DNA of 64,000 nucleotides from Arthrobacter globiformis (GTDB taxonomy: Bacteria > Actinomycetota > Actinomycetes > Actinomycetales > Micrococcaceae). The stretch covers positions 1,674,001-1,738,000 of the forward strand of contig NZ_JAUSXI010000001.1 of NCBI RefSeq assembly GCF_030815865.1. Reading direction: 5' to 3'. Numbering within the stretch: position 1 is the stretch's first letter; every line of letters begins with the position of its first letter. This document shows positions 38,521 to 47,080 of the stretch, piece by piece. The position numbers and the translations under genes are program-made. The notes below the pieces were generated by a model. The model did not search any database, was not told where the DNA came from, and saw only the letters and a program-made list of their open reading frames with translations.

Positions 38521-38949
38521 TTAGCGCGAACGTACACTTGTGGCCCCGAATCCGACTGGATCCGGGGCCACAACTGTCCGTTCGCACAGGTCTTCAACGG
38601 ATGGGGTTTGGGTTCCCGATGCCTGGCGCCGCAGCCGCACCTGCAACGTTGCCCTGACCTTCTCGAGAACGAAGGGCTTCTCGCCGTCAAGATCGTCCTT
38701 GAATATTCTGAGCTCCGTCCAGCCGAGGCGCTCCGTGGCTTCCTTGCGCTTCCTGTCACGTACGGCCTGGACCGGATCCGAATGGTGCCCGCCGTCGTAT
38801 TGCAGCGCGAGGCGGTGTTCCGGATAGGCGGCGTCCGGCCACACCGCCGGTTGCCCGAACGCCCGCAGGCGGCAGCGTCCGAAGAAGTGAACGATCCTGC
38901 TACGGGATCCTGGGGCAGGGGTTTGAGAACCATGCTCCAGGGTTCGGGC
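38521..38949 (-). pseudogene. Remnant of a DUF559/AbiEi-type endonuclease-domain protein
   Basis: The frame reads LRAFGQPAVWPDAAYPEHRL, then ALQYDGGHHSD, ATERLGWTELRIFKDDL and LEKVRATLQVR. That is the C-terminal Vsr/DUF559-like nuclease domain of AbiEi-related actinobacterial proteins (usual form: WPD, EYDG.HH, GW.VIRV..DDL). The usual 150-200 N-terminal residues are missing: the frame meets a stop at 38950-38952 and there is no credible start codon or ribosome site. The 3' end runs into the palindrome at 38526-38585. I read it as a decayed gene. Together with flanking sequence it fills the 471-base gap between glpX and the FemAB gene. Confidence 0.6.
38526..38585. repeat. GC-rich palindromic element after glpX
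   Basis: Outer arms GCGAACG/CGTTCGC and inner arms TGTGGCCCCG/CGGGGCCACA form a long interrupted stem of about 60 bases. A fragment like the right arm (GATCCGTTCGCGC) recurs at 38955-38967, on the far side of the endonuclease remnant. It may also act as a terminator for glpX. Confidence 0.6.
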
Positions 38950-38967
38950 TTAAGGATCCGTTCGCGC

Positions 38968-39927
38968 TCAGCGGGCGGGGCGCTTAATGAGGGCCTTGAT
39001 GCCGTCGCGGAGTTTGCGCGCCACCTGGTAGGCCGCGTAGCGGGGCCGGTTGACGGGCAAGTCCCAGGTGCCGGGGTAGGCGATTTCGCGCCCGCCGAAC
39101 GACTTCTTGAACGCGGTGAACCCTGCCCACTTGTGGTCGGGCTCCTCGGCCGGGGCCACGCCCCACAGGTCCACGTGCTTCAGGCCCTTCTCCTGGGCAT
39201 CGGCCATGAGCGTCACCAGGAGGGGGATGCCTGCGCTGAGCTTGCGGTGGGTGTCATCCATGGCGGCGTGGGCGTACGTCCGGGTGTCCGCCGAATCGTA
39301 GGCCAGCGCTGCCGCCACCGGGCCGCCGTGCAGGTCGGCGATGAACAGCGTCGCCGCGCCCGCGGGCATGAGGGACGCGGCCACCTGCGTCAGGTACTCG
39401 TCGCTTTGCGGTTTGAAGCCGTTCCGGCGCGCCGTCATATGGAGGAAGTTCAGGAGCACGCGGATGTCTTCGGGGTCCTGCGTGGCGCGGAACGTAACGC
39501 CCTTCTTGTGGATGTTCCGATACAGGTTGCGATTGACCGGCTTCATCTCCGCCAGGACCTCTTTGAAGTCCCGGTCCAGGTCCACGATCCAGCTGAGTTC
39601 GGGCTGCTGGTTGACCGGGGCAGGCCGCAGGCCACGGCGCCGCAGAGCGTCCGCCGCCGAATCCGCATCCAGGCCGGCAGTGACCGGCTCGATCCGGATG
39701 AAGACGGCGCCGCAGGACGCCGCCAGGCCCCGGAGAGCCGTCAGCGCGGCGTCGAACGCCTCGACTGATTCCGCCACCGGGCCGTAGGGCGCATACAGGA
39801 CCTTGCCCGCAGGATTCTTTTCCTCGATGGCCAGGAAGCTCCAGCCGGGTCCGGATTGCCGGTGCACGCGGCGTCCCAGCGACTTCTGGAAATCCTCCCA
39901 GGCCTTCGTTTGCAGGAAGTACTCCAC
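38968..39927 (-). CDS. FemAB/FemX-like aminoacyltransferase
   Basis: The 319-residue protein has two GNAT-like halves as in Fem proteins: FLQTKAWEDFQKSLG at the start, MKPVNRNLYRNIHKKGV in the middle and the typical end VDLWGVAPAEEPDHKWAGFT...FKKSFGG. Fem proteins add amino acids from tRNA to the peptidoglycan stem peptide, here probably the first residue of an interpeptide bridge; Arthrobacter walls are A3 or A4 type. GTG 39927 follows the manA stop by five bases, so manA and this gene are one transcript. The residue added cannot be read from sequence. Confidence 0.88.
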   Translation of the reverse strand: MEYFLQTKAWEDFQKSLGRRVHRQSGPGWSFLAIEEKNPAGKVLYAPYGPVAESVEAFDAALTALRGLAASCGAVFIRIEPVTAGLDADSAADALRRRGLRPAPVNQQPELSWIVDLDRDFKEVLAEMKPVNRNLYRNIHKKGVTFRATQDPEDIRVLLNFLHMTARRNGFKPQSDEYLTQVAASLMPAGAATLFIADLHGGPVAAALAYDSADTRTYAHAAMDDTHRKLSAGIPLLVTLMADAQEKGLKHVDLWGVAPAEEPDHKWAGFTAFKKSFGGREIAYPGTWDLPVNRPRYAAYQVARKLRDGIKALIKRPAR

Positions 39928-39932
39928 AGGGA

Positions 39933-41183
39933 TCAGGCCTTCATCGAGGTGGTCACGGCGAAGGCCACGGCGTTCTCCAGGGCCCCGGACATGGGATGGA
40001 CGTTGACGGGCGCGTCGGCGGCCGGCAGGAAGGCACTCGCGCCGCGGTCCAGCTGCAGGTCGCCCTTCGGCGAGTCAAGGATCACGGACCCGGCCACGAC
40101 AATAACCACCGCGGCGCCAGACTGTGCCAGCGGAACGGGTTCGCCGTCCGGCAGCAGTTCGATCCGCTGGAGCTGGAACTCGCGGAACGGCGGGCAGTAC
40201 AGTTCCTGCCCGAGTCCGGAGGTCTCCGCCCGGAGCATGGGCACCGCCACCGATTCGAAGGCGATGGTGTTCAGCAGCTCGGGAATATCGATGAACTTGG
40301 GCGTCAGTCCGCCGCGGAGCACGTTGTCCGAGGACGCCATCACCTCGACGCCGAGGCCGTGCAGGTATGCGTGCACGTTTCCGGCGGGCAGGTACACCGC
40401 TTCGCCCGGCTCCAGTGACAGCCGGTTCAGCAGCAGGGAGATCAGGACGCCCGGGTCGCCGGGGTACTCGCCGTGAAGGCTCAGCACCGTGGAAAGCTCC
40501 TGCTGGTAGGGCGCCATGGGCGCACCCGAGGACAGCACATCCACCACCCGGGACGTAGCTTCCTGGATTGCCCGGCCCCCGGCGATCAGCCGTTCGAACG
40601 CCGACCTCAGCGCCGTGGCCTCCTCGGGTTGTGAGAGGTCCTCGATGACGTCCTTCAAGAGCTGCGGCACACCGTTGCCCGGGAGCTCCAGACAGCCTGC
40701 CAGGTGGAGGAAGATGTCGCGGGACTTCTCCGGTGCACGGAAACCGCACAGTGCATCGAACGGGGTCAACGCGAAGATCATCTCCGGTTTGTGGTTGTCG
40801 TCACGGTAATTGCGGTGCGCAGCGTCGGCCGGCACGCCGTCGGCATTCTCGCGCGCGAAACCGGCTTTCGCCTGGTCAAGGCTCGGGTGCACTTGAAGCG
40901 ACAGCGGCTTGGCCGCGGCGAGGATCTTGGCCAGGAACGGCAGGCGCGGTCCGAATTCGGCCACCGACTCAGATCCCAGGAAATGTTCCGGGTCTTCGCC
41001 GATGAGTACGTTCAGCGGTGCCGTCGTGCCGTCCGGCCGGCTGGCCACCGACGGCGAGTCAGGGTGCGCGCCGATCCACAGCTCAGCTTCCGGTCCGCCT
41101 GACGCCGGCCGGCCAAGCAGGCCGGCGATCGCCGTCGTCGATCCCCAGGCATACGGCCGGAGGACGTTGTCGATTTCGTACAA
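39933..41183 (-). CDS. manA: Mannose-6-phosphate isomerase, class I
   Basis: The 416-residue enzyme has zinc-site segments SLQVHPSLDQAKAGF and DDNHKPEMIFAL and the signature YLPAGNVHAYLHGLG. It interconverts fructose-6-phosphate and mannose-6-phosphate and so starts GDP- and polyprenyl-mannose supply for mannosylation. The only suitable start is TTG 41183 with AAGGA nine bases before it, since MYEIDNVLRPYAWGS is the conserved beginning. The second half of the mannose route, phosphomannomutase, is not in this window. Confidence 0.92.
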   Translation of the reverse strand: MYEIDNVLRPYAWGSTTAIAGLLGRPASGGPEAELWIGAHPDSPSVASRPDGTTAPLNVLIGEDPEHFLGSESVAEFGPRLPFLAKILAAAKPLSLQVHPSLDQAKAGFARENADGVPADAAHRNYRDDNHKPEMIFALTPFDALCGFRAPEKSRDIFLHLAGCLELPGNGVPQLLKDVIEDLSQPEEATALRSAFERLIAGGRAIQEATSRVVDVLSSGAPMAPYQQELSTVLSLHGEYPGDPGVLISLLLNRLSLEPGEAVYLPAGNVHAYLHGLGVEVMASSDNVLRGGLTPKFIDIPELLNTIAFESVAVPMLRAETSGLGQELYCPPFREFQLQRIELLPDGEPVPLAQSGAAVVIVVAGSVILDSPKGDLQLDRGASAFLPAADAPVNVHPMSGALENAVAFAVTTSMKA

Positions 41184-41225
41184 AGCCAGGTGTCCTTCTC
41201 TCTTGCAGCAGGTGGGGCTTAAGGC

Positions 41226-42890
41226 TTAAAGGGCAGCGCACTGGCCGTTGGTGGCCACGAGGTCGCGGATGGCCTGCTCGTTGCCCTCGCGCTTGAACTG
41301 GTTCAGCATCTCCTCCGTGATCGGTTCCCCCTCAGGGGTGGTGGTCACCGGGGTGAAGTCCGACGACGACGATGGTGCCGGTGAGGGGGTGGTGGCCGGA
41401 AGGCCCGCCAGGGGACCTGCTGCCCGACCCGCCGCGGAGAGACCGCTGCCAGGCACGGAATTGGGCTGCAGCACAGTGTCCTGGAGCCCGGTGTCGTTCG
41501 CCGAGGCGGACGGCGACGTTTCGGAGCTGGCTGAAGCGAGCAGCTTCTTGACGCGGTCATGGATCTGGTTGAAGTCGGGCACCGTGGAGAAGGACGCATC
41601 GAAGTCCGGCGGCCCGATGGTGAGCCTCTTGACTTCCGTGCCCTTGGCCTTCATGGCCAAGTCGACGAAACTACCGAGCTGGCTGGAGGAGATGTTGGAA
41701 TCAACCACCTTGGTGCCGGCGTTGGCGATGTCCTCGAACTTTGCCAGCAGGGTTGCCGGGTCCAGCTGTTTCAGCATGGCCTGCTGAACGCATTGCTGCC
41801 GCGCGATCCGGGCGTAATCGTCCACGAACTCGCGGGACCGGCCGTACCAGAGGGCGTGATATCCGTCCAGCTTCTGGTCGCCGGCCGGAATCCAGCCCAG
41901 GGGCATGCCGTGGATGCCATTGGCCTCGTCGATCATGTCGCCGCTGATGGGTACCCAGCCGCCGGCCTTGATCCGGATGCCGCCCATCGCGTCGATCAGC
42001 TTCGCGAAGCCGTCCATGTCCACCAGCACATAGGCCTGCACCGTGATGCCGAGGGTGCCGGACACCGCTTCCAGGGTTGCCTGCGCTCCGGGGTCGGCAA
42101 CGCCGGGGTAGAGGTCCTTGTGCTCGTTGGTGACCTCTGTGTTGATGGCGTTGATGAGGCATTCGTCGCCGCAGTTGTAGCCTTCGGGATAGATCTGCCG
42201 CATGGGCGAACCTTCGCTGAACTGGGCGTTCTGCAGGTTTCGCGGCACCGAGATGATGGCGGTCTGGCCGGACTTGGCATCGACGCTGAGCACGGACAGG
42301 CTGTCCGGGCGGCGTCCGGTGCGGTCTGCACCCGCATCGCCGCCCATCATGAGGAAGTTGTAGCGGCCGTCGACGGGCTCAATGGCCGGTCCGGCGTTGA
42401 AGATGCTTCCGATCGCATTCCGGCTGACATTGAGCAGGTAGGCGGCGTAGCCCAGTGATCCGCTGCTCACCACCATGGCCAGAACAAGCGCAATCACGAC
42501 GGCGGGCCGCATCCGGGCGGGCAGCAGCACCGGCCGGATGAGACGCAGGGTGTTGACGAACAGCACCAGCCAGCCCACCGCCAGCGCGGCAAGGATCAGG
42601 ACGATGAGCAGCGAGGCCACCGGATTGGTGATGATGTTGATCAGCAGGGTCCGGTTGGTGAACAGCAGTACCAGGGCAATGACCGCGAGCAGCCAGGCGC
42701 CCAGCGTCACGCGCAGGGCGATCCGGCCGATCTTGCGGTCCCCGGCCACGATCTGCGCGCTGCCGGGCACCAGCAGCGTGAGCAGGATCAGCAGGAACGC
42801 GCGCTTGGTCCGCACAGGTTCGGCGGCACTCGACGGGTTACGGACGGGATCCGTCAGGAGGCCTTGGGACGGCAGTTCGGTATTGGACAT
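41226..42890 (-). CDS. LCP (LytR-CpsA-Psr) family wall-polymer ligase
   Basis: The 554-residue protein has four hydrophobic helices in the first 170 residues, more than the single anchor of classical LCP proteins; the first (LLVPGSAQIVAGDRKIGR) resembles a TM2-type hairpin. The extracytoplasmic LCP domain follows (FLMMGGDAGADRTGRRPDSL, IISVPRNLQ, DMDGFAKLIDAMGGI, YARIARQQCVQQAM) with its phosphate-binding arginines, then a low-complexity Ser/Pro/Thr tail. LCP enzymes move glycopolymers from lipid carriers to peptidoglycan. TAGGGA (42897-42902) overlaps the purE stop codon and ends six bases before the ATG. Confidence 0.9.
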   Translation of the reverse strand: MSNTELPSQGLLTDPVRNPSSAAEPVRTKRAFLLILLTLLVPGSAQIVAGDRKIGRIALRVTLGAWLLAVIALVLLFTNRTLLINIITNPVASLLIVLILAALAVGWLVLFVNTLRLIRPVLLPARMRPAVVIALVLAMVVSSGSLGYAAYLLNVSRNAIGSIFNAGPAIEPVDGRYNFLMMGGDAGADRTGRRPDSLSVLSVDAKSGQTAIISVPRNLQNAQFSEGSPMRQIYPEGYNCGDECLINAINTEVTNEHKDLYPGVADPGAQATLEAVSGTLGITVQAYVLVDMDGFAKLIDAMGGIRIKAGGWVPISGDMIDEANGIHGMPLGWIPAGDQKLDGYHALWYGRSREFVDDYARIARQQCVQQAMLKQLDPATLLAKFEDIANAGTKVVDSNISSSQLGSFVDLAMKAKGTEVKRLTIGPPDFDASFSTVPDFNQIHDRVKKLLASASSETSPSASANDTGLQDTVLQPNSVPGSGLSAAGRAAGPLAGLPATTPSPAPSSSSDFTPVTTTPEGEPITEEMLNQFKREGNEQAIRDLVATNGQCAAL

Positions 42891-42899
42891 GGCAGATCC

Positions 42900-43487
42900 C
42901 TATCGGCTGCTCCGGAGAGCCACGTTTGCCTCGGAGAAGACTTCGTTGACTTTCTGGCGGAGGTTGGCACCTTTCCGGCTCGCGACGTCGTTGAGTTCCT
43001 GGGCGAAGTCCAGGAGTTCGGTGCGGAGACGGGCGGAGAGGTCGTCGGTGCCGGAAGCCAGCATGCGGACGGCGAGCAGGCCTGCGTTCCGGGCCCCGGC
43101 GATGGAGACGGTGGCCACCGGAACCCCGGCGGGCATCTGCACGATGGAGAGCAGGGAATCCATGCCGTCCAGCGTCTTTAGGGGGACCGGAACACCGATC
43201 ACGGGCAGGGGAGTGACGGAAGCCAGCATGCCCGGCAGGTGCGCGGCACCGCCTGCGCCGGCAATGATCACGCGGAGGCCGCGCTCGTGCGCCGTCTGTC
43301 CGTAGCGGATCATCTCGGTGGGCATGCGGTGGGCGGAGACAACATCCGCCTCGAACGGAATGCCGAACTCGGCCAGGGCATCAGCCGCCGCCTCCATGAT
43401 GGGCCAGTCTGAATCCGAGCCCATGACGAGGCCTACCAGGGGAGAGGGGGCGCCGGTTTCCGGTGCTGCAGCGGATTCGGGGCTCAT
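42900..43487 (-). CDS. purE: 5-(carboxyamino)imidazole ribonucleotide mutase
   Basis: The 195-residue protein carries [18 protein letters not shown] and [14 protein letters not shown], the three active-site segments of class I PurE. It converts N5-CAIR to CAIR in purine synthesis. It overlaps purK by four bases in the order purK-purE. The first 17 residues are a non-conserved extension. Confidence 0.95.
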   Translation of the reverse strand: MSPESAAAPETGAPSPLVGLVMGSDSDWPIMEAAADALAEFGIPFEADVVSAHRMPTEMIRYGQTAHERGLRVIIAGAGGAAHLPGMLASVTPLPVIGVPVPLKTLDGMDSLLSIVQMPAGVPVATVSIAGARNAGLLAVRMLASGTDDLSARLRTELLDFAQELNDVASRKGANLRQKVNEVFSEANVALRSSR

Positions 43488-44674
43488 GGGGTCTCCTCGG
43501 TGGTGCCTGCCGCGGCCGGCAGTCTGCCGTCACGGATGATGTTTGCCACGGTGGTGGCGCGCTGCCGGAGGGAGTCGACGTCCGCGGCAGACGCGCTCAC
43601 CAGGTTAACGTGGCCGATTTTCCGGCCGGGACGCACGGACTTGCCGTAGCAGTGGACCTTGGCGGCCGGTTCCGCCGCCAGCGCGACGGGGAACGCGGAG
43701 AAGAGGTCCTGGTTGTCGCCACCCAGGAAGTTCTTCATCACGGCAACCTGGCCCAGGACGTCAGTAGCGCCGAGCGGCAAGTTCAGGACAGCCCGCAAGT
43801 GCTGTTCGAACTGGCTGGTGACGGAACCGTCCTGTGTCCAGTGTCCGGTGTTGTGGGGGCGCATCGCCAATTCATTGATCAGGAAGCCGGCGCCGGTGCC
43901 GGGCGTCTCGAACATCTCCACGGCCATGACGCCGGTAACGCCGAGTTCATTGGCGATCCGGAGGGCAGCCTCTTCGGCGGCTGCAGCCACCTCAATGGAA
44001 ATGTTCTGTGCCGGTGCGATCACTTCGTCGCAGACGCCGTCCACCTGGATGGTGTGGACCACCGGCCAGGCACGGGATGCCCCGTCCGGGGTACGGGCCA
44101 CGAGCGCAGAGAGCTCGCGGCTGAACTCCACCTTGGCCTCGGCGAGGAGCGGGCTCATGGCCTCGAACCAGTCGGCGGTTTCCGCGGCTTCCTCCGGCGA
44201 GCCGACGATGCGGACGCCCTTTCCGTCGTAGCCGCCCCGCGGGGTCTTGAGCACCACGGGCCAGCCGATCCGGTCCCCGAAGCTGATCAGGCCGGCGACG
44301 TCGTCCACTGCGGCCCACTCGGGGTTGGGCAGTTCGAGGCGGTCGATGGCCGCGCGCATGACCAGCTTGTCCTGGGCGTTGACCAGCGCGTCGGGGCCGG
44401 GCTGGACGTTCACTCCGGCTTCGATCAGGGCATAGAGGTGATCGCCCGGAACGTGCTCGTGGTCAAAGGTCATCACGTCCAGGCCCTTGGAGAATTCCAT
44501 CAGGGCCGCGAGATCCTTGTAGTCGCCCACGGGGGCGTTAGGGACAGCGGAGACCGCGGATACGTCTTCGCCCTCAGCCAAAACACGGAGTTCAAAGCCC
44601 AGGGCAGTGGCGGCAGGGGCCATCATGCGCGCAAGCTGGCCGCCGCCAACCACGCCGATTACTGGAAAAGTCAC
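43484..44674 (-). CDS. purK: 5-(carboxyamino)imidazole ribonucleotide synthase
   Basis: The 396-residue ATP-grasp enzyme has [13 protein letters not shown] at the start, [14 protein letters not shown] as the ATP loop and [14 protein letters not shown] near the C-terminus. It carboxylates AIR with bicarbonate and ATP. TAGGCT (44682-44687) ends seven bases before GTG 44674, so the purK-purE transcript is probably leaderless. The pur pair beside gtrA, LCP and TIGR03089 genes is an old actinobacterial neighbourhood. Confidence 0.95.
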   Translation of the reverse strand: MTFPVIGVVGGGQLARMMAPAATALGFELRVLAEGEDVSAVSAVPNAPVGDYKDLAALMEFSKGLDVMTFDHEHVPGDHLYALIEAGVNVQPGPDALVNAQDKLVMRAAIDRLELPNPEWAAVDDVAGLISFGDRIGWPVVLKTPRGGYDGKGVRIVGSPEEAAETADWFEAMSPLLAEAKVEFSRELSALVARTPDGASRAWPVVHTIQVDGVCDEVIAPAQNISIEVAAAAEEAALRIANELGVTGVMAVEMFETPGTGAGFLINELAMRPHNTGHWTQDGSVTSQFEQHLRAVLNLPLGATDVLGQVAVMKNFLGGDNQDLFSAFPVALAAEPAAKVHCYGKSVRPGRKIGHVNLVSASAADVDSLRQRATTVANIIRDGRLPAAAGTTEETP

Positions 44675-44870
44675 ATCTTCCAGCCTACAGAAAAGGAGCG
44701 CGGTTGCCGTCTTTCATGGCTGGGAAGGTCCAGGAGTCGCCCAAATTTGGTGGCACGTCTGCTGATAGGACCGTCCGGTGCAGGGTCGCTTTGAGGTTAC
44801 TCCCGGCAAACGGGGCTAAAATGGGAGCTTGGCCCATCGGCCCCCACTATTCAGACGGCCACGGAGGGTC

Positions 44871-45437
44871 ATGATTTACACACTTGCAGAGCGCATCCGG
44901 GGACTCGCCTCGCTTTTCTGGCGCGAGGTGGCGAAGTTCGGTGCCGTGGGCGGTGTGGCGTTTATCATTGACAACGGGCTGACTTACTACCTGATGCACG
45001 GGCCCATGACGGACAGCGAGGCCAAGGCCCGCTTTGTGGGTGCCACCGTCGCCACCGTATTTTCCTGGATTGCCAACCGTCTCTGGACGTTCCGGCACCG
45101 CCGCCAGGCCAACGTCGTGCGTGAATTCCTGATGTTCATCCTCATCAACGGCATCGGCATCGGCATCTCCACCGGGTTTACGGCCCTGGCGAAGTATTCG
45201 CTGGGCGTCACGGACAAGAACATGCTCTTCGCTGCGGGCGTGGTGGGCATTCTGGTCGCAACGGTGGTCCGCTTCTTTGCCTACCGGTTCCTCGTGTTCA
45301 ACCAGGAACTGGACCAGGAGCCGGAGTTCTCGCACGACCACGAGATCATCGAGGTCCACCACCACTCCGCCCAGCCGGCGGAGCGCGTCCTGGAACCGGA
45401 CGTGGACGACCCCGAGCGGCCCGTCCGGCCAAACTAG
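44871..45437 (+). CDS. GtrA family membrane protein
   Basis: From ATG 44871 (GGAGG four bases upstream) the 188-residue protein has four helices: KFGAVGGVAFIIDNGLTYYL, FVGATVATVFSWIANRLWTFRHR, EFLMFILINGIGIGI and a last VVRFFAYRFLVF, the GtrA pattern. An acidic, His-rich cytoplasmic tail follows. GtrA proteins are thought to help flip polyprenyl-linked sugars or act in wall galactan synthesis. A TAAAAT box at 44817-44822 would start the RNA near 44829, where an in-frame TTG could add 14 residues. Confidence 0.88.
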   Translation: MIYTLAERIRGLASLFWREVAKFGAVGGVAFIIDNGLTYYLMHGPMTDSEAKARFVGATVATVFSWIANRLWTFRHRRQANVVREFLMFILINGIGIGISTGFTALAKYSLGVTDKNMLFAAGVVGILVATVVRFFAYRFLVFNQELDQEPEFSHDHEIIEVHHHSAQPAERVLEPDVDDPERPVRPN

Positions 45438-45472
45438 TCCCGGCAGCCCGACCCAGGGCGCCCAGGCGTCAC

Positions 45473-46168
45473 TCAGTCGCCGTGGATCCGCTCGGCAGTC
45501 AGAAGCTTCTCCGTCAGCTCCACGTCGCCATGGACCAGGACCACTGAGCCGTCGCTCTTCCACGCGCCCAGCGCGTTGGCCAGCGCCGCCTCGAGGCCGT
45601 CGGCGGCGCGCACCAGGAGCCGCGCGCTCGGCTCGTGTCCCGCGGCAAACTCGGACAGGAGGGCTTCGTGCCGGACTGCACCGTCCGAGTTCCGAACCGC
45701 GGGAGCCCCCGGATCGGGGTCGTTGTGGGCCATGAACACGTCACCGTGTGACCTGACCTCCGCGGCATAGTCGAGAACTCCGGCGGGCAAGTCGCCGGGC
45801 CACCGCATCGCCAAGGCCGGCAGCGGAACGGCGATGACGGCGTCGAATCCGCCCTCTGCGGTGTCCGGCTCGGACGTGGCGAGCAGGTCCGCCTCACCGG
45901 ATCCGAGGACCACCTCCATGCCCAGCTGCCAGGCGGCGAGGGCCCAGATCATGGATTTCCAGTGCGCGGGCAGGTCCAGCCGCAGCCGCATGCCCGGTTC
46001 GGCGTCGAGCTCGTCCTGGAGCAAGTTGCTGGTCTTTGCGACCCAGTTGTCCAGTACGCGGCCGGAGAGTTCCACGCGCTCCGCGTCGGGGCCGTACCAG
46101 GTCAAGCGCGGTGAGGTGGAGTGGCCCGAGCGCAGGGCAGTCAACAGGTCAGTGGCCGGGATGTTCAT
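45473..46168 (-). CDS. TIGR03089 family protein (AMP-ligase-like fragment)
   Basis: From ATG 46168 the protein has 231 residues. RLTWYGPDAERVELSGRVL and LAAWQLGMEVVLG resemble the N-terminal part of acyl-CoA synthetases, but the nucleotide-binding and C-terminal adenylation motifs are absent. Members of TIGR03089 are actinobacterial proteins of unknown function beside LCP genes, as here. CAAGAT at 46175-46180 ends six bases before the ATG. Convergent with gtrA. Confidence 0.82.
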   Translation of the reverse strand: MNIPATDLLTALRSGHSTSPRLTWYGPDAERVELSGRVLDNWVAKTSNLLQDELDAEPGMRLRLDLPAHWKSMIWALAAWQLGMEVVLGSGEADLLATSEPDTAEGGFDAVIAVPLPALAMRWPGDLPAGVLDYAAEVRSHGDVFMAHNDPDPGAPAVRNSDGAVRHEALLSEFAAGHEPSARLLVRAADGLEAALANALGAWKSDGSVVLVHGDVELTEKLLTAERIHGD

Positions 46169-46397
46169 GGCTTCATCTTGCCACGCCTTCTTGCGTGATC
46201 TCCGGCACAAGAGTTTATAACATCGTTTGCCTTGACGCCCCGGCTGACGGCAGAATTGCCGGAATTGCGCGCGCGCCCGGCAGGATACTAAGGTTGCTGT
46301 CAATTTCCGGGCGAGCGCCGGGCGGCGCGGGCAAAAAATTCCCGGGCGTGGCGCGCCTGCTGATTGGCCCGGACATTGATTATTATTCCGTCCCGGC

Positions 46398-46427
46398 TTG
46401 ACTCCCCACTACTTACACGCGTGTAAT
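46398..46427 (+). promoter_or_regulatory. whiB promoter overlapped by a 14-bp palindrome
   Basis: TTGACT (46398-46403) and TGTAAT (46422-46427) are 18 bases apart. The perfect palindrome TTACACGCGTGTAA (46413-46426) fills the spacer and most of the -10 box, so a protein bound there would block the promoter. Confidence 0.55.
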
Positions 46428-46456
46428 TAGATATCGAAAAGCCGCGGCGAACTCTA

Positions 46457-46478
46457 AGGGACACCACGTAGTGTCCCT
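46457..46478. promoter_or_regulatory. Inverted repeat in the whiB 5' leader
   Basis: AGGGACAC and GTGTCCCT form a perfect 8-bp inverted repeat around CACGTA, 41 bases before the whiB start codon. It lies downstream of the inferred transcription start, so it could be an RNA hairpin or an operator. Confidence 0.5.
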
Positions 46479-46519
46479 GAACGTCGGGCCGGGGGCCGCA
46501 CTACTCAGGAGGGGACGCC

Positions 46520-47080
46520 ATGGGGCAAGCGGAGCGTATGCATGATGATGCTCATGTGGCCGGCCAGGCCACAGCAAAGTACAGGTCTCGGGGGGTACCC
46601 AGTGACTGGTACGTAGATCCGGCTGATCCGGACGCCGCAGAGCGGTACAACCTGGACACGTCTGCCTCTTTGCAGGACCAGGCCACAGCCTTCCTGGCCC
46701 AGCATGACGCCCTCCAGAATGAATCCCTGCTGGCCGGGCAGCCGGGGCAGGACGAAGACGATCTCGATCCCCCCATGGAAATCCGGAACCCGGCATCCTC
46801 CACGTTGGCCCAGCCGGTGTGGATCGGCTTGCCGCTGCAGCAGGATTTCGACGACGAAGGCGAGCTCGGGTGGCAGACTGATGCCCTCTGCGCCCAGACC
46901 GATCCGGAGGCTTTTTTCCCGGAAAAGGGCGGTTCCACACGGGACGCCAAGAAAGTCTGCGGAGCGTGCAGCGTGCGGTCGCAGTGCCTGGAGTACGCCC
47001 TGGCCAATGATGAACGGTTCGGGATTTGGGGTGGCCTCTCCGAGCGTGAGCGCCGACGGCTGAGGAAGCGAGCAGTCTAA
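46520..47080 (+). CDS. whiB: WhiB-family iron-sulfur regulator, WhiB2-like
   Basis: The 186-residue protein has four cluster cysteines: DALCAQTDPEAFF, the pair CGAC and SQCLEY. FGIWGGLSERERRRLRKRAV follows, the G(I/V)WGG turn and basic DNA-contacting tail. An N-terminal extension of about 115 acidic residues precedes the WhiB domain, as in WhiB2/WhmD proteins that control septation and cell division. GGAGGGG precedes the ATG. Its stop codon abuts the next gene, so they are probably cotranscribed. The leader carries two palindromes. Confidence 0.92.
   Translation: MGQAERMHDDAHVAGQATAKYRSRGVPSDWYVDPADPDAAERYNLDTSASLQDQATAFLAQHDALQNESLLAGQPGQDEDDLDPPMEIRNPASSTLAQPVWIGLPLQQDFDDEGELGWQTDALCAQTDPEAFFPEKGGSTRDAKKVCGACSVRSQCLEYALANDERFGIWGGLSERERRRLRKRAV

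Larger units (their letters stand above)
46169..46519 (+). other. 351-base control region between TIGR03089 gene and whiB
   Basis: No gene is seen here. It holds the whiB promoter (46398-46427), two palindromes nearer whiB, an AT-rich patch around 46211-46222, and a weak CRP-like site CGTGATCTCCGGCACA (46194-46209, eight of ten) close to the TIGR03089 start. Confidence 0.5.

Noticed and set aside
44745..46380. Similar 25-base stretches near 44749 and 46347 (GGCACGTCTGCTGATAGG and GGCGCGCCTGCTGATTGG)
   Set aside because: The resemblance is partial, with no inverted or tandem structure and no clear shared context; chance is likely in GC-rich DNA.
46413..46426. TTACACGCGTGTAA as a definite BldD box
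   Set aside because: The half-sites fit, but the centre has two bases instead of the one in the BldD consensus, so it is reported only as a palindrome.
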